From: Christiangramia aestuarii
GTDB lineage: Bacteria; Bacteroidota; Bacteroidia; Flavobacteriales; Flavobacteriaceae
NCBI RefSeq assembly: GCF_009735585.1
Contig: NZ_VJVW01000002.1
Coordinates: forward strand, 1-64,000
Length of the DNA: 64,000 bases
Direction of reading: 5' to 3'
Shown here: positions 43,342 through 52,514 of the stretch, piece after piece
Layout of the letters: the number at the start of each line of letters is the position of its first letter
Numbering within the stretch: the stretch's first letter is position 1
Program-made: the position numbers and the translations under genes
Notes under the pieces: generated by a model
The model's input: only the letters and a program-made list of their open reading frames with translations
What the model was told of the DNA's origin: nothing
The model's database searches: none

Positions 43342-44502
43342 TTAGTAACTAATTGTTTTTGAAGATCTCAACTCAACTTTGGCAAGAATTTCTGCAATTC
43401 GTTTCCCGGATTCACCGTCACCATAAAGGTTAGATTTACTAAATCTAGCATTTCCTTCCAGTTCTTTGATTGCATTTAATATTTCAAACCTTTTGTAACC
43501 AACATCAGTAACATTCTCGCCTCGAAGCCTTTTTTGCTGGCGGTTTCCTATATTTAAAACTGGAACACCCAGATAGCTTCCTTCTCTTATTCCTGCACTG
43601 GAATTCCCAATAAGCATTTTAGAATTCTTGATTAATCGTAGAAAATCCAGGCCATCCATATTTTTAAAAAAATGAATGTTTTCAGGATTTTCCTTTTCTC
43701 TAAAAGTTCTAATCCCATTTGAGGTGCCATCTGAACCTGCATCAACATTAGGCCAGAACCAAAATGTAGAAATTCCACTTTCCTTTACTGCATATAAGGT
43801 TTCCATTATATTATCCCGGGATTTTGAATATTCTGTGGTTACCGGATGCTGCATGACCACCAAATACCCATTTTTCCAATTGATCTGACTTCCTACACCT
43901 CCATATTTCTCTAATGGGTCAAAATTCAACCCGTTCTCATTCTCGATTTGTTTTGCCAGATCTATAGATGGACAGCCGGTATTTATTACCATATCGGGAT
44001 CTTCACCCAATTTTATGACTCTTTCCCTGGCATCTTCATTTGATACTAAATGTAGATCTGCCAGTTTAGTGTTGGCATGCCTAACTTTCTCGTCTATACT
44101 ACCAGTTACCTCTCCTCCTTGTATATGAACAAGAGGTATATTTTGGTAGGACGAAGCAATAGAAGTGGCGATAGTTTCAAACCTGTCTGCGATACTTATC
44201 ACTGCATCTGGCTGAAGATTATAAAATACATTTGTAAGTTCCATAAGGCCTAAACCTGTGGTCTTTGCCATGGTGGTTGGATTCTCACCTTCCAGAACCA
44301 TATAGACTTTTGCCGCCACGTCAAAACCGTCATTTTTGATGAATTCTGCTGCATTGCCATAACGATCTAATAATGCCGAACCGGCAATAACCAATTGAAG
44401 TTCCAGATCAGGATGATCCTTAATTGCTTCCAAAGCTGTTTTAATCCTGCTATAGGAAGGACGCGCCGTTATGACTACACAAATTTTTCTTTTATTCATC
44501 AT
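43342..44502 (-). CDS. Hydrolysing UDP-N-acetylhexosamine 2-epimerase (NeuC/LegG-like)
   Basis: Converts a UDP-HexNAc to free 2-epimer (such as ManNAc) for nonulosonate synthesis. The 386 residues have VVITARPSYSRIKTAL at the N-terminus, SIADRFETIATSIASSY, HIQGGEVTGSIDEKVRHA, NTGCPSIDL, VMQHPVTTEY and NSSAGIREGSYLGVP. The HIQGGEVTGSIDE block is diagnostic of the hydrolysing subgroup. Downstream of neuB with one short methyltransferase-like gene between. Confidence 0.92.
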   Translation of the reverse strand: MMNKRKICVVITARPSYSRIKTALEAIKDHPDLELQLVIAGSALLDRYGNAAEFIKNDGFDVAAKVYMVLEGENPTTMAKTTGLGLMELTNVFYNLQPDAVISIADRFETIATSIASSYQNIPLVHIQGGEVTGSIDEKVRHANTKLADLHLVSNEDARERVIKLGEDPDMVINTGCPSIDLAKQIENENGLNFDPLEKYGGVGSQINWKNGYLVVMQHPVTTEYSKSRDNIMETLYAVKESGISTFWFWPNVDAGSDGTSNGIRTFREKENPENIHFFKNMDGLDFLRLIKNSKMLIGNSSAGIREGSYLGVPVLNIGNRQQKRLRGENVTDVGYKRFEILNAIKELEGNARFSKSNLYGDGESGKRIAEILAKVELRSSKTISY

Positions 44503-45140
44503 CTAGAAACTCTTCTAAGTTGAAAATTAATTTTAGAGGAAAATTTAAGTTTTAACCATTTAAAATTCTGCTTTAGATCAGGATCGCGAAAAAGAAGCTT
44601 GATTCCTCCCTGAAAATGATCTTTAGGCCTATTAGAATATACACTATTACGCTTACTGGTAATAGAATGTACAAATTTTGAGGATGGGAAAAGACTTTTA
44701 AAAATATCAGTCTGATCTTTTCGGTCTCCTTCTACTACAATTATCGCTTTATCCCTTATTTTATCTTTTAGCAATTCCAGATCATTATCCTTTCCATCTA
44801 TAATTAAAAAGTCAAATTTTATATTTTCCGGAAGACCCTGAATAGAATTGAAAAGTTTTAACTTTCTATAATCTTCACCTAAATTTTCAGGAATTTTAGA
44901 AAGACAAAATGAATTATTTTCTATACCATATACGTTTGGCTGATACTTTGAATTATACCTCTTAAGAATAGAGTCGGAAATTGTACCAATACCAACACCT
45001 AATTCAAGTATATTGACTGGTTTAAACTTCTGGACAAGTTTTAATATCTGATTTAATGCATATTCACTTACTATGTACTGACTCCCTTCTGCCTGAGAAA
45101 ATTTCTGATATTGTTGTTTGGTGAATTCTGTATTACTCAT
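44499..45140 (-). CDS. Class I SAM methyltransferase-like protein
   Basis: 213 residues with motif I ILELGVGIGTISDSIL, the strand-2 acidic residue in YGIENN and FDFLIIDGKDN for the later Asp. The C-terminal basic tail (KLKFSSKINFQLRRVSR) is unusual. It is wedged between neuB and neuC with overlaps of 8 and 4 nt, so it may modify the nonulosonate or its product. Substrate unknown. Confidence 0.72.
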   Translation of the reverse strand: MSNTEFTKQQYQKFSQAEGSQYIVSEYALNQILKLVQKFKPVNILELGVGIGTISDSILKRYNSKYQPNVYGIENNSFCLSKIPENLGEDYRKLKLFNSIQGLPENIKFDFLIIDGKDNDLELLKDKIRDKAIIVVEGDRKDQTDIFKSLFPSSKFVHSITSKRNSVYSNRPKDHFQGGIKLLFRDPDLKQNFKWLKLKFSSKINFQLRRVSR

Positions 45141-46134
45141 CTTGCAGATCGTTCCAATTTAGAAAATCCCATTTTTCCAGGGATTTCAAAACTTTTCTAC
45201 CTAAAACTTTTTGATAATCTGCTGCATTTATACCGTAGGATTTTGGTTTTTTTGTTTCAAGATCATCAAATTGTATAATATGGCCTTTTTCCAGTTTTTT
45301 ATTTACTGCCAAGGATTTCTCAAAAATATCCTTTAAAGAATTAAAATCGGAATTATCAGTTTTATTTACCGGATTATGAAATGCTATTCCTAGCTTTTTA
45401 ATTGAAGACACCAAATCTTTTATCTCCTCTATTTCTAAAGATGAAGTTGCATCAGGTCCAAAACTTTTACGGCTAAAAACCGCGTGAAATTCTAGGATTT
45501 CTGCCCCCAGGGCAAAAGCTGCAATGCAAGTTTCGATTCTTGCTGAATGATCTGAAAACCCAACTTGAACTTGATATCTTTCCTTTAATTCTTTAATCAC
45601 ATTTAAACCGTAACTTTCAGGCCTAGTCGGATAAGAAGTAGTACATTGTAATATTGAAAGTTCAACTTTTTTCTTTTTAAGAAAACCAACGGTTCTATCC
45701 AACTCCGAAAATGAACTTAAGCCTGAGGATATAATTACTGGTTTACCCGTTCTGGAAATTTTTTCCAATAAAAGAAGGTTATTTACTTCTCCCGAACCAA
45801 TTTTATATCTTCTAACCCCAATTTCTTCTAACAGGTCAACCGCTGCATTACTAAAAGGTGAAGCTAAAAATTCAACACCTCTTTTCTCACATCTGTCTTT
45901 GATCATTATCCATTGACTCAAGGAAAATTCCATTCGCTTCCAGTAATCGAAACGCGACTTATCCTGATCTGAAAACTTTATCCGGAAGGGTTCGTGAACA
46001 CTGCTTTCTGCCTCGGCAACATGTACCTGAAACTTTACAGTGTCTACTCCGGCTTCGGCAAGAGCATCTATATAGCTCATCGCCATTCCCAGACTACCCT
46101 CATGTGCTTGACCAATTTCAGCTATTATCATCAT
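45133..46134 (-). CDS. N-acetylneuraminate synthase family (NeuB-like)
   Basis: Condenses phosphoenolpyruvate with a 2-acetamido hexose to form a nine-carbon nonulosonic acid. The TIM barrel opens MIIAEIGQAHEGSLGMAM and has VKFQVH, KIGSGEVNN, SSGLSS, LQCTTSYPT and GFSDHS. A C-terminal SAF (antifreeze-like) domain (about 272-333) follows. Length 333 is a little short of E. coli NeuB. The neuBCA set identifies a sialic-acid-like pathway. Confidence 0.92.
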   Translation of the reverse strand: MMIIAEIGQAHEGSLGMAMSYIDALAEAGVDTVKFQVHVAEAESSVHEPFRIKFSDQDKSRFDYWKRMEFSLSQWIMIKDRCEKRGVEFLASPFSNAAVDLLEEIGVRRYKIGSGEVNNLLLLEKISRTGKPVIISSGLSSFSELDRTVGFLKKKKVELSILQCTTSYPTRPESYGLNVIKELKERYQVQVGFSDHSARIETCIAAFALGAEILEFHAVFSRKSFGPDATSSLEIEEIKDLVSSIKKLGIAFHNPVNKTDNSDFNSLKDIFEKSLAVNKKLEKGHIIQFDDLETKKPKSYGINAADYQKVLGRKVLKSLEKWDFLNWNDLQDE

Positions 46135-46137
46135 GTA

Positions 46138-46908
46138 TTATTCAAAATATTTACTCCATTTAGAATTCTTGAAGTGATCATTTAACTGGTCATAATTTTC
46201 AATTAATTGATCGAGTGATTCAGGATTTTGTTTTTTTAATTGAGAATCTTTGCTAAACTCTTGAATTTGAAATCTTTTTTCAAATTGTTGTAAAGTTCTT
46301 TTTCTATTATCTGCAAGGTCCTCATAAAATATTTCGATTATTTCATGATCTTTAAATTTTTCATTTATCCCCTTCTGATATTCCGAAATAGAATTAAAAT
46401 ATTCCTCGCATTCACCAATTTCCAATTCTATTTTTCTTTCTTCCAGAGGTAATCTCTTTCCGGAATAAATATTTTCAGTCCACATTTTTGTTTTGAGACC
46501 AATTTTTTTTGAAACCAGAGACCTTAAAACATTTCTTCTTTTTAAATGAATTATAAGGATATCCTTATCTCTAATTAAATATTCCCACACTTCATTGTCC
46601 CCTATAACCGGATGCTGATAGAAAAGTTTAAATCCAACATATTTTATTCCATCCAATTTGGGTCCGAAAATTTTTCCCCAAATTTTCTCACTTGTCGATT
46701 TTACAATCTTAAATTCCTCACCTTCAACTATTAATTCAGGATGAAAATTTAACAGATTTCTTAAAAGAGTAGAACCGGTCCTGGAATCGCTTATAATCAC
46801 GAATTTTTTATAATTACGATTTCCAAAAACCTGGTGCCCAAACCTCTTGGTGTGTTCCTTGAAGGAACGTAATCTAAAGGATAAACTACGTTTTATTGAT
46901 GCGCTCAT
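46138..46908 (-). CDS. Sulfotransferase-family protein
   Basis: 256 residues. The 5'-phosphosulfate loop is ISDSRTGSTLLRNLL (39-53), with the following HPELIVEGEE as in Stf0-like enzymes. A basic YLIRDKDILIIHLKRRN segment probably holds the 3'-phosphate contacts. Predicted to move sulfate from PAPS to the glycan. Separated by 3 nt from neuB. Confidence 0.8.
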   Translation of the reverse strand: MSASIKRSLSFRLRSFKEHTKRFGHQVFGNRNYKKFVIISDSRTGSTLLRNLLNFHPELIVEGEEFKIVKSTSEKIWGKIFGPKLDGIKYVGFKLFYQHPVIGDNEVWEYLIRDKDILIIHLKRRNVLRSLVSKKIGLKTKMWTENIYSGKRLPLEERKIELEIGECEEYFNSISEYQKGINEKFKDHEIIEIFYEDLADNRKRTLQQFEKRFQIQEFSKDSQLKKQNPESLDQLIENYDQLNDHFKNSKWSKYFE

Positions 46909-46910
46909 GC

Positions 46911-47999
46911 TTATAATTCAATTCTAAAATCTATCCTTTGAAGATTATCTGATATCTTGTAGGAGTAATTTAAATCGCGAAAATCAAAAATTATCTTCTT
47001 TAATATCATATCATTTACTTCTTTTAATGAAATATAAGGCTGAGTTTGTCTACCGGCCACCTTTTTTATGCGATGTTTAGTGCTATGATAATAACTATCT
47101 ATTTCAAAATGTGCCTGAACTACTCCTGAAACAGTTTTTAATTCTTCATTTAAAAAATGTTCCACATGAGCCATAATATTCTGAATTTTATACCTATGCT
47201 CAGGATGTTTCAATTTCTCTGCTTTTATAGGGTCTATCACCTCCCCCATATTACCCTGACGTGAGGGTCGTATTCTTTTAAACCGTTTATTGGAAAGATA
47301 ATGTTCCTGGTTTATTCGCATAATATTCTTTACTCTTGGTTTGCTGGTTATCAATTTATCTTCAGAACCTGAAAAGCTTTGGTGCCAGTTATGATAAAAG
47401 AAACTATGATCACATCTCCGTTCTTTAAAACCTGCGTTTCCCATTCTGGCGAAAAGATCAACATCCTCGCCACCGTAGAAATGAAAAAATTCATCAAATC
47501 CATTTACCTGCATGAAAGCGTTTTTTGGAGCCAGTATCATTCCATTAACATCTCCAGTATTAGAAGGTTTAAGATCTTCAAATTCAAACTCCCTTTTAAG
47601 TATCTCCGACTCATTTTCTGATAGATAAGCTAAATTAAATAGATAAAAGGAATCGGTGGATGCTATCTTATTTAAGTTTTTAATGGTATTGTAATGAAAT
47701 ACCAGGTCTACATCTGCTATAAATATAATAGATGTTTTACAATGAAGAATTCCGAAATTTAGGGCTTTGCTTTTATTCCATAATAACTGGCTTACATTTA
47801 AAGGATAAAATTCAATAAATGGATATTGACTGCAAAGGTCTTTTAACTCACTCTGCAAAACCGAATTACTACCATAATCTACGAATACAACCTTAAAATT
47901 CTTTTCGGTTTGGCGCTCTAAACTGTCCAGGGAAATTTTTATACGATCGTAAGACCTGTCCCGGTTAGCATAAATTAAGGTTATCTTATGATCCATCAA
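46911..47999 (-). CDS. Glycosyltransferase family 2-like (galactosyltransferase-type C-terminus)
   Basis: GT-A enzyme, 362 residues. Donor/metal site FIADVDLVF, early LIYANRDRSYDRIKISLDSL, and the acceptor block FYGGEDVDLFARMGNAGF as in the N-terminal galactosyltransferase domain family. The C-terminal 100 residues are specific and of unknown role. Overlaps the upstream GT4 gene by 4 nt. Confidence 0.85.
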   Translation of the reverse strand: MMDHKITLIYANRDRSYDRIKISLDSLERQTEKNFKVVFVDYGSNSVLQSELKDLCSQYPFIEFYPLNVSQLLWNKSKALNFGILHCKTSIIFIADVDLVFHYNTIKNLNKIASTDSFYLFNLAYLSENESEILKREFEFEDLKPSNTGDVNGMILAPKNAFMQVNGFDEFFHFYGGEDVDLFARMGNAGFKERRCDHSFFYHNWHQSFSGSEDKLITSKPRVKNIMRINQEHYLSNKRFKRIRPSRQGNMGEVIDPIKAEKLKHPEHRYKIQNIMAHVEHFLNEELKTVSGVVQAHFEIDSYYHSTKHRIKKVAGRQTQPYISLKEVNDMILKKIIFDFRDLNYSYKISDNLQRIDFRIEL

Positions 48000-49162
48000 T
48001 TAGACTTATTAACTTCTTCAAGTTGGTTTTCTATTAAAGAATATCGCTCCAAAACTTCATTCTGAACTTTTTTCCTTTCAAGGCAGGGCTTAACATTTAA
48101 AGAGTTGTATTCCACGGCTTTTTTAAGATCCAATTCCTTATTCAACAATAATTCGATTTTCCGCTGAATCAGATTTACATTTTCAGGTTCCTCGAGAAGT
48201 ATCCCGTTTACTCCGTCTAATATAATCTCGGAAGTAGCATTCCCCGGGTTCGACTGAACCGGAAAAGCCTCCATAATGATTGCCTCTAACAGAGTATTTG
48301 GAATACCGTCAGAAAGGCTATTCCCAATAGCTATTTTGGCCTGTCCCATAAGTTCCAAAACATCAGTATGACTAATTTTACCAAAAATTTTAAAATTAGA
48401 CCACTTGATCATTTTAGAAACTTCCGCAAATTCTATAACTTCTTTTCCGGCTCCATAGACGATAACTCTATACCCTACCAGTCTTTCTTTTAATAACTGT
48501 AAAGCATTTAGAACTTCAATACATCTTCCATGAAGACCCTGATATCCTTTTATAAGGATCAAATCCCTCTCTTCAAATTTTTTAATCGACTTAGATATTG
48601 CTGTAAAATCGTAACCACCTCCCCCTGGAAAAACTCCAAGAAACTCACCCTTAAACCCATTTTGTATTGCAATATTCAGGTCTCTCTTACAGTCTGTAAA
48701 TAAATAATCTACTCTGCTTAAAACATTCCGTATATCTCTTAAATAGGAGGGTTTATTCCTATAATAGAAAATATCACTCCCCCATGTTGATACTATCCAT
48801 TTTAATCCTGGAAAGCTTTCCATGATCGATAAAGATGGAGCTGCAGAAAGGTAGATAACGAAACTGTGTACAATATCAGGTTCTATCTTTTCGATTTGAG
48901 TTTTAAGGGTTTTCTGAAAATCCCGTTCATTAAAAATATTAATAAGCTTTGTAAGATTAGGCGTTTTCCTTTTTAACAAATATCGTCCCGGGTAATCCCA
49001 TTTGTAACGCCATCCAGTCACCTGATTTACAAAATCTATCTTCTCGACCTTAGTATTCGAGTCAAAAACATCCAGCCAGTAGATCTCATGACCAGAATCT
49101 TTCAACTGTTCAGTCCAGTTGAAAAAATGAGGGGCAAAGATGGAAACCATTAATATTTTCAT
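47996..49162 (-). CDS. Glycosyltransferase family 4
   Basis: 388-residue GT-B enzyme. N-terminal MVSIFAPHFFNWTEQLKD, then VSTWGSDIFYYR, and the donor domain with LIKGYQGLHGRCIEVLNA and LSDGIPNTLLEAIIMEAFP. Overlaps both neighbours by 4 nt, so translation is likely coupled. Specificity unknown. Confidence 0.87.
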   Translation of the reverse strand: MKILMVSIFAPHFFNWTEQLKDSGHEIYWLDVFDSNTKVEKIDFVNQVTGWRYKWDYPGRYLLKRKTPNLTKLINIFNERDFQKTLKTQIEKIEPDIVHSFVIYLSAAPSLSIMESFPGLKWIVSTWGSDIFYYRNKPSYLRDIRNVLSRVDYLFTDCKRDLNIAIQNGFKGEFLGVFPGGGGYDFTAISKSIKKFEERDLILIKGYQGLHGRCIEVLNALQLLKERLVGYRVIVYGAGKEVIEFAEVSKMIKWSNFKIFGKISHTDVLELMGQAKIAIGNSLSDGIPNTLLEAIIMEAFPVQSNPGNATSEIILDGVNGILLEEPENVNLIQRKIELLLNKELDLKKAVEYNSLNVKPCLERKKVQNEVLERYSLIENQLEEVNKSN

Positions 49163-50409
49163 TCTTTATTCAGATCGGCAAAAATTTCAGTTAGTTTTTC
49201 TGGTGATAGATATCTCTCGACCTTATCATATTTCATATCTAAAGTGCCGTTTTCAAAATCCAGGTACAATTTTTCGATTATACCTGAAATTCTGTTTTCA
49301 TCATCAATTTCAGACCAAAAAGGATAATCTTCCCCCAGGATACGTCTGGCTTCACTCTTTGGTGGCCCCAGTAACAGAATTGGTTTTCCCGAAGAAATTA
49401 CATGAGGGAATTTTCCAGGCAAGAAGGGACTAAATTCTGCCTTAGCTTCAATAATTACATTCACCGAGGTATTTTCCTGAAGCCAGCTAACTTCGCTAAA
49501 GGCTATGTTTTCACATTTCACTTGAATCGATGCATTATCCTCGGATTCCTTCTCTAAATATTCTCTATAATGATCTGCAGGACCAATATGAATCAATTTG
49601 GCTTTGGCTCGTGGGTATTTACCAGCGAACTTTTTAAATCCTTCTATAAGTCCGAAAGGCTGCCTGGCCTGCAAAAAATTACCTGCATGAAGGATAGTAA
49701 ACTCAGATGCTTTTAAATTGATATATGAAGATTTAGTTTTCTGAATTCCCTTATCTATTTGGTGAGGAATAACTACGCCTTTTTTAGAGAACGCCTTATA
49801 GTGACTTCCCATCCACTCTTTTAATAATAATGATGGAAATGCTGCATAAGTACACTTATCTGCAACGCCTTCCATAAAATTTTGTTTGATCCTGTATCCC
49901 GATTCCTTCCAGGTGTAAGGTTTGGGATACCAGTGCATGGGGTAGGGATCATGTATATAAGCTATCCATTTTGAATGCCACCTTGGAATTTGGAGTAAGG
50001 CATGATGTGGCCTAAAACTTCCTCCCTGACTGAGAGTTAACACCCAGTCGGGCTCAAATGTTTTCTCTTCTTTCAAGCCTGCTATAATACTATCTCGATC
50101 ATTCAAAAGTGTAAATGAAAATCCTATTCTCTTTTCAATTTCAGGGTTCAGTTTTATTTTGAAAAGATATCTAATATATCGCTCTATACGACTCAGGTAA
50201 AACAAAAATCCTCTTCTTTTCTCTTTTATGGAAATACATTTTATTCCTTCTATAAAAATATCTTTTCTGGAATAATGATATACTAAAAGTTCAAAGCCTG
50301 CTTGATTCAAATTTTTAATTAGTGCAACCCTCCCTTTTGCTCCGCTACTATTTTCTAGATCGATTGATTCTACGACGATTAAAATTTTCTTGAATGGAGA
50401 GTTCTGCAA
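49159..50409 (-). CDS. Glycosyltransferase, GT-B fold
   Basis: 416 residues with weak GT4-like features: ESIDLENSSGAKGRVALIKN at the N-terminus, AYIHDPYPMHWYP, and the C-terminal half with ILHAGNFLQARQPFGLIEGF and LIHIGPADHYREY. The final GKFPHVISSGKPILLLGPP replaces the usual E-x7-E. First gene of a minus-strand block divergent from wecB. Confidence 0.75.
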   Translation of the reverse strand: MQNSPFKKILIVVESIDLENSSGAKGRVALIKNLNQAGFELLVYHYSRKDIFIEGIKCISIKEKRRGFLFYLSRIERYIRYLFKIKLNPEIEKRIGFSFTLLNDRDSIIAGLKEEKTFEPDWVLTLSQGGSFRPHHALLQIPRWHSKWIAYIHDPYPMHWYPKPYTWKESGYRIKQNFMEGVADKCTYAAFPSLLLKEWMGSHYKAFSKKGVVIPHQIDKGIQKTKSSYINLKASEFTILHAGNFLQARQPFGLIEGFKKFAGKYPRAKAKLIHIGPADHYREYLEKESEDNASIQVKCENIAFSEVSWLQENTSVNVIIEAKAEFSPFLPGKFPHVISSGKPILLLGPPKSEARRILGEDYPFWSEIDDENRISGIIEKLYLDFENGTLDMKYDKVERYLSPEKLTEIFADLNKE

Positions 50410-50524
50410 TATGATATAGTTTATAACGAAAGTAAAAAAATTATGGCTATTCTCCTGTTCAATTGCTATGCTCGGCTTAATTATAAAATCATAACTTTAA
50501 AGCGTATTAATCGCTTATCTAAAA
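50410..50524. promoter_or_regulatory. Divergent gap between the GT gene and wecB
   Basis: 115 nt between opposed starts. A weak minus-strand candidate is TTG, 16 bp, TAATTTTT; a weak plus-strand one is TAACTTTA. A short AGCG/CGCT dyad sits at 50501-50515. No exact promoter match is present. Confidence 0.3.
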
Positions 50525-51601
50525 ATGAAAATAGACCTTATTGCGGGTGCCCGACCTAACTTTGTTAAAATCGCATCTCTCATTCATGCAAACAATCACC
50601 TGAATTCTAATCTAGATTTTAGGATAATTCATACCGGTCAGCATTATGACAAAAACCTAAGTGATAATTTTTTTAAACTTTTAGAAATACCAGAACCAGA
50701 TTTCAACCTCTCTGTAGGAAGTGGAAGCCAAGCTACCCAAACAGCCCTGATAATGCAGCGGTACGAAGACCTTTTGATCTCGAACAAACCAGATCTGTGC
50801 ATTGTTGTTGGAGATGTCACTTCCAGTATGGCCTGCGCGATCACTGCTAAGAAACTGAATATTAAGATTGCTCATATTGAAGCTGGATTAAGATCTTATG
50901 ATTGGAGCATGCCGGAAGAAGTGAACAGGGTTCTGATTGATAGTATTGGTGATTACTTTTTCACTACAACTCAAAAGGCCAAACAGTATCTCTTAACTAC
51001 AGGAAAAGAAAGTTCTGATGTCCATTTCGTGGGAAATACTATGATTGACACACTTATCCGGAACAGAAGAAAATTTGCTCCTCCACAACTATGGAAAGAG
51101 CTGGAATTAGAGAAGAATGAGTATTTCGTCATGACCCTTCACAGACCTTCAAATGTGAGCGAACTTAACAAATTACAGCATATTTTGAAGGAGATTGAAA
51201 TGCATTCCAAAGGTTTGCCAGTCATATTTCCGGTTCATCCCAGAACCGCAGTTGTTTTAAAAGAAAAGCTTCCAAAAATTAAAAATTTACACTTTACCGC
51301 CCCCTTAAATTACCTGGAATTTAATTATCTGGTAGAAAGGTCGAAAGCTGTGATCACAGATTCCGGTGGGATAACTGAAGAGACAACGTTTCTTAATGTA
51401 CCCTGCATCACTATCAGGGAAAATACAGAAAGACCCGAAACTGTGTATGAAGGAACAAATGAAGTAATTGGTACAATTCCAGAAAATATAGGTCCTGCTT
51501 TAAAAAGGCTGTTTAACAATGATTGGAAAAAAGGCTCAATCCCTGAGTTATGGGATGGGAAAACTGGGGAAAGAATAATCTCTATATTAAGTGATCTTTG
51601 A
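50525..51601 (+). CDS. wecB: UDP-N-acetylglucosamine 2-epimerase (non-hydrolysing)
   Basis: Interconverts UDP-GlcNAc and UDP-ManNAc. The 358 residues start MKIDLIAGARPNFVKIASL and contain IHTGQHYDKNLSDNF, VVGDVTSSMACAITAKK, HIEAGLRSYDWSMPEEVNR, VGNTMIDTL, HRPSNVSE and DSGGITEE. It is the only plus-strand gene inside the polysaccharide locus, and its last 15 nt overlap the convergent GT2 gene. It differs from the NeuC-type protein at 43.3 kb, so the locus has both epimerase types. Confidence 0.94.
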   Translation: MKIDLIAGARPNFVKIASLIHANNHLNSNLDFRIIHTGQHYDKNLSDNFFKLLEIPEPDFNLSVGSGSQATQTALIMQRYEDLLISNKPDLCIVVGDVTSSMACAITAKKLNIKIAHIEAGLRSYDWSMPEEVNRVLIDSIGDYFFTTTQKAKQYLLTTGKESSDVHFVGNTMIDTLIRNRRKFAPPQLWKELELEKNEYFVMTLHRPSNVSELNKLQHILKEIEMHSKGLPVIFPVHPRTAVVLKEKLPKIKNLHFTAPLNYLEFNYLVERSKAVITDSGGITEETTFLNVPCITIRENTERPETVYEGTNEVIGTIPENIGPALKRLFNNDWKKGSIPELWDGKTGERIISILSDL

Positions 51602-52513
51602 TTTGAATCGTAAGATAGGTTTTATCAAGTCATAATTCCGTACACAAAACAAATAAAACCTTCGTTGAAAAGAACCTATCTGTTTTAAATCCATCAAATA
51701 TTTGATAATCTCTTCAGATCTTAAAAAGTAACCAAGTTGAAAAAAATGATCGTATAGTATCTTTGAGAATTTTTGCTTACTTTTTAATTCATTCATTAAA
51801 ATCAATGAGGCTACTATTTTTGACTTCCTTCTTCCTTGGTGATCATGATAGAACTCATAGGTAGTTGAATCTACATGTTTTCTACCAAAGAAAAGCTCGT
51901 TGGAAATGCTTATACCTTTAAGCCCATGTAGTATTAGACGAGTGTAATATTCCCATTCATCCGCATATATAATATCTTCATTAAATCTTAAGTCCTTCAG
52001 GGAACTCTTTTTCCAGATTACATTACATGTATTAAATGATAACTTATTTAAAATGATATCCTCTATATTGGCGACATCAACCTTTACAGGATCTATAGCA
52101 CTGCTGTATTTCTTATACTGTTTATCAAATTCACCACGAAATACAGACCTTTTATAATGACAAAAATCTATTTTTCCTTTACTTAATAGTGCAAAAGCTA
52201 TAGAGAGGCAATCTGGATGTGCCAGGTCGTCACTATCAAACCAGTGAACAAAGCTTCCATTACTTTTTTCAAGCCCAAAATTCCTGCATGTATTTGCACC
52301 CTTATTCCTATGATCTGGTCTTCTATAAAATTTAAATCTATAATCCTTTAAATAGGGGGCTATCTCATTAGCTGTATTATCTGTTGAATGATCATCTACA
52401 ATTATACATTCCCAATTTTTAAAACTCTGGGCTAGGATAGAATCAAGAGTTTCGGAAATTAATTTCTCTCTATTATAAACTGGAATAATTATTGAAATTT
52501 CAGGATACTGCAT
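51587..52513 (-). CDS. Glycosyltransferase family 2
   Basis: 308 residues, GT-A. PVYNREKLISETLDSILAQ, IVDDHSTDNT and the DxD site HWFDSDDLAHPDC are clear. Strong resemblance to the GT2 genes at 52515 and 55586, including NWEC and GANTCRNFG segments. Overlaps wecB tail to tail by 15 nt. Confidence 0.92.
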   Translation of the reverse strand: MQYPEISIIIPVYNREKLISETLDSILAQSFKNWECIIVDDHSTDNTANEIAPYLKDYRFKFYRRPDHRNKGANTCRNFGLEKSNGSFVHWFDSDDLAHPDCLSIAFALLSKGKIDFCHYKRSVFRGEFDKQYKKYSSAIDPVKVDVANIEDIILNKLSFNTCNVIWKKSSLKDLRFNEDIIYADEWEYYTRLILHGLKGISISNELFFGRKHVDSTTYEFYHDHQGRRKSKIVASLILMNELKSKQKFSKILYDHFFQLGYFLRSEEIIKYLMDLKQIGSFQRRFYLFCVRNYDLIKPILRFKSKIT

Positions 52514-52514
52514 A

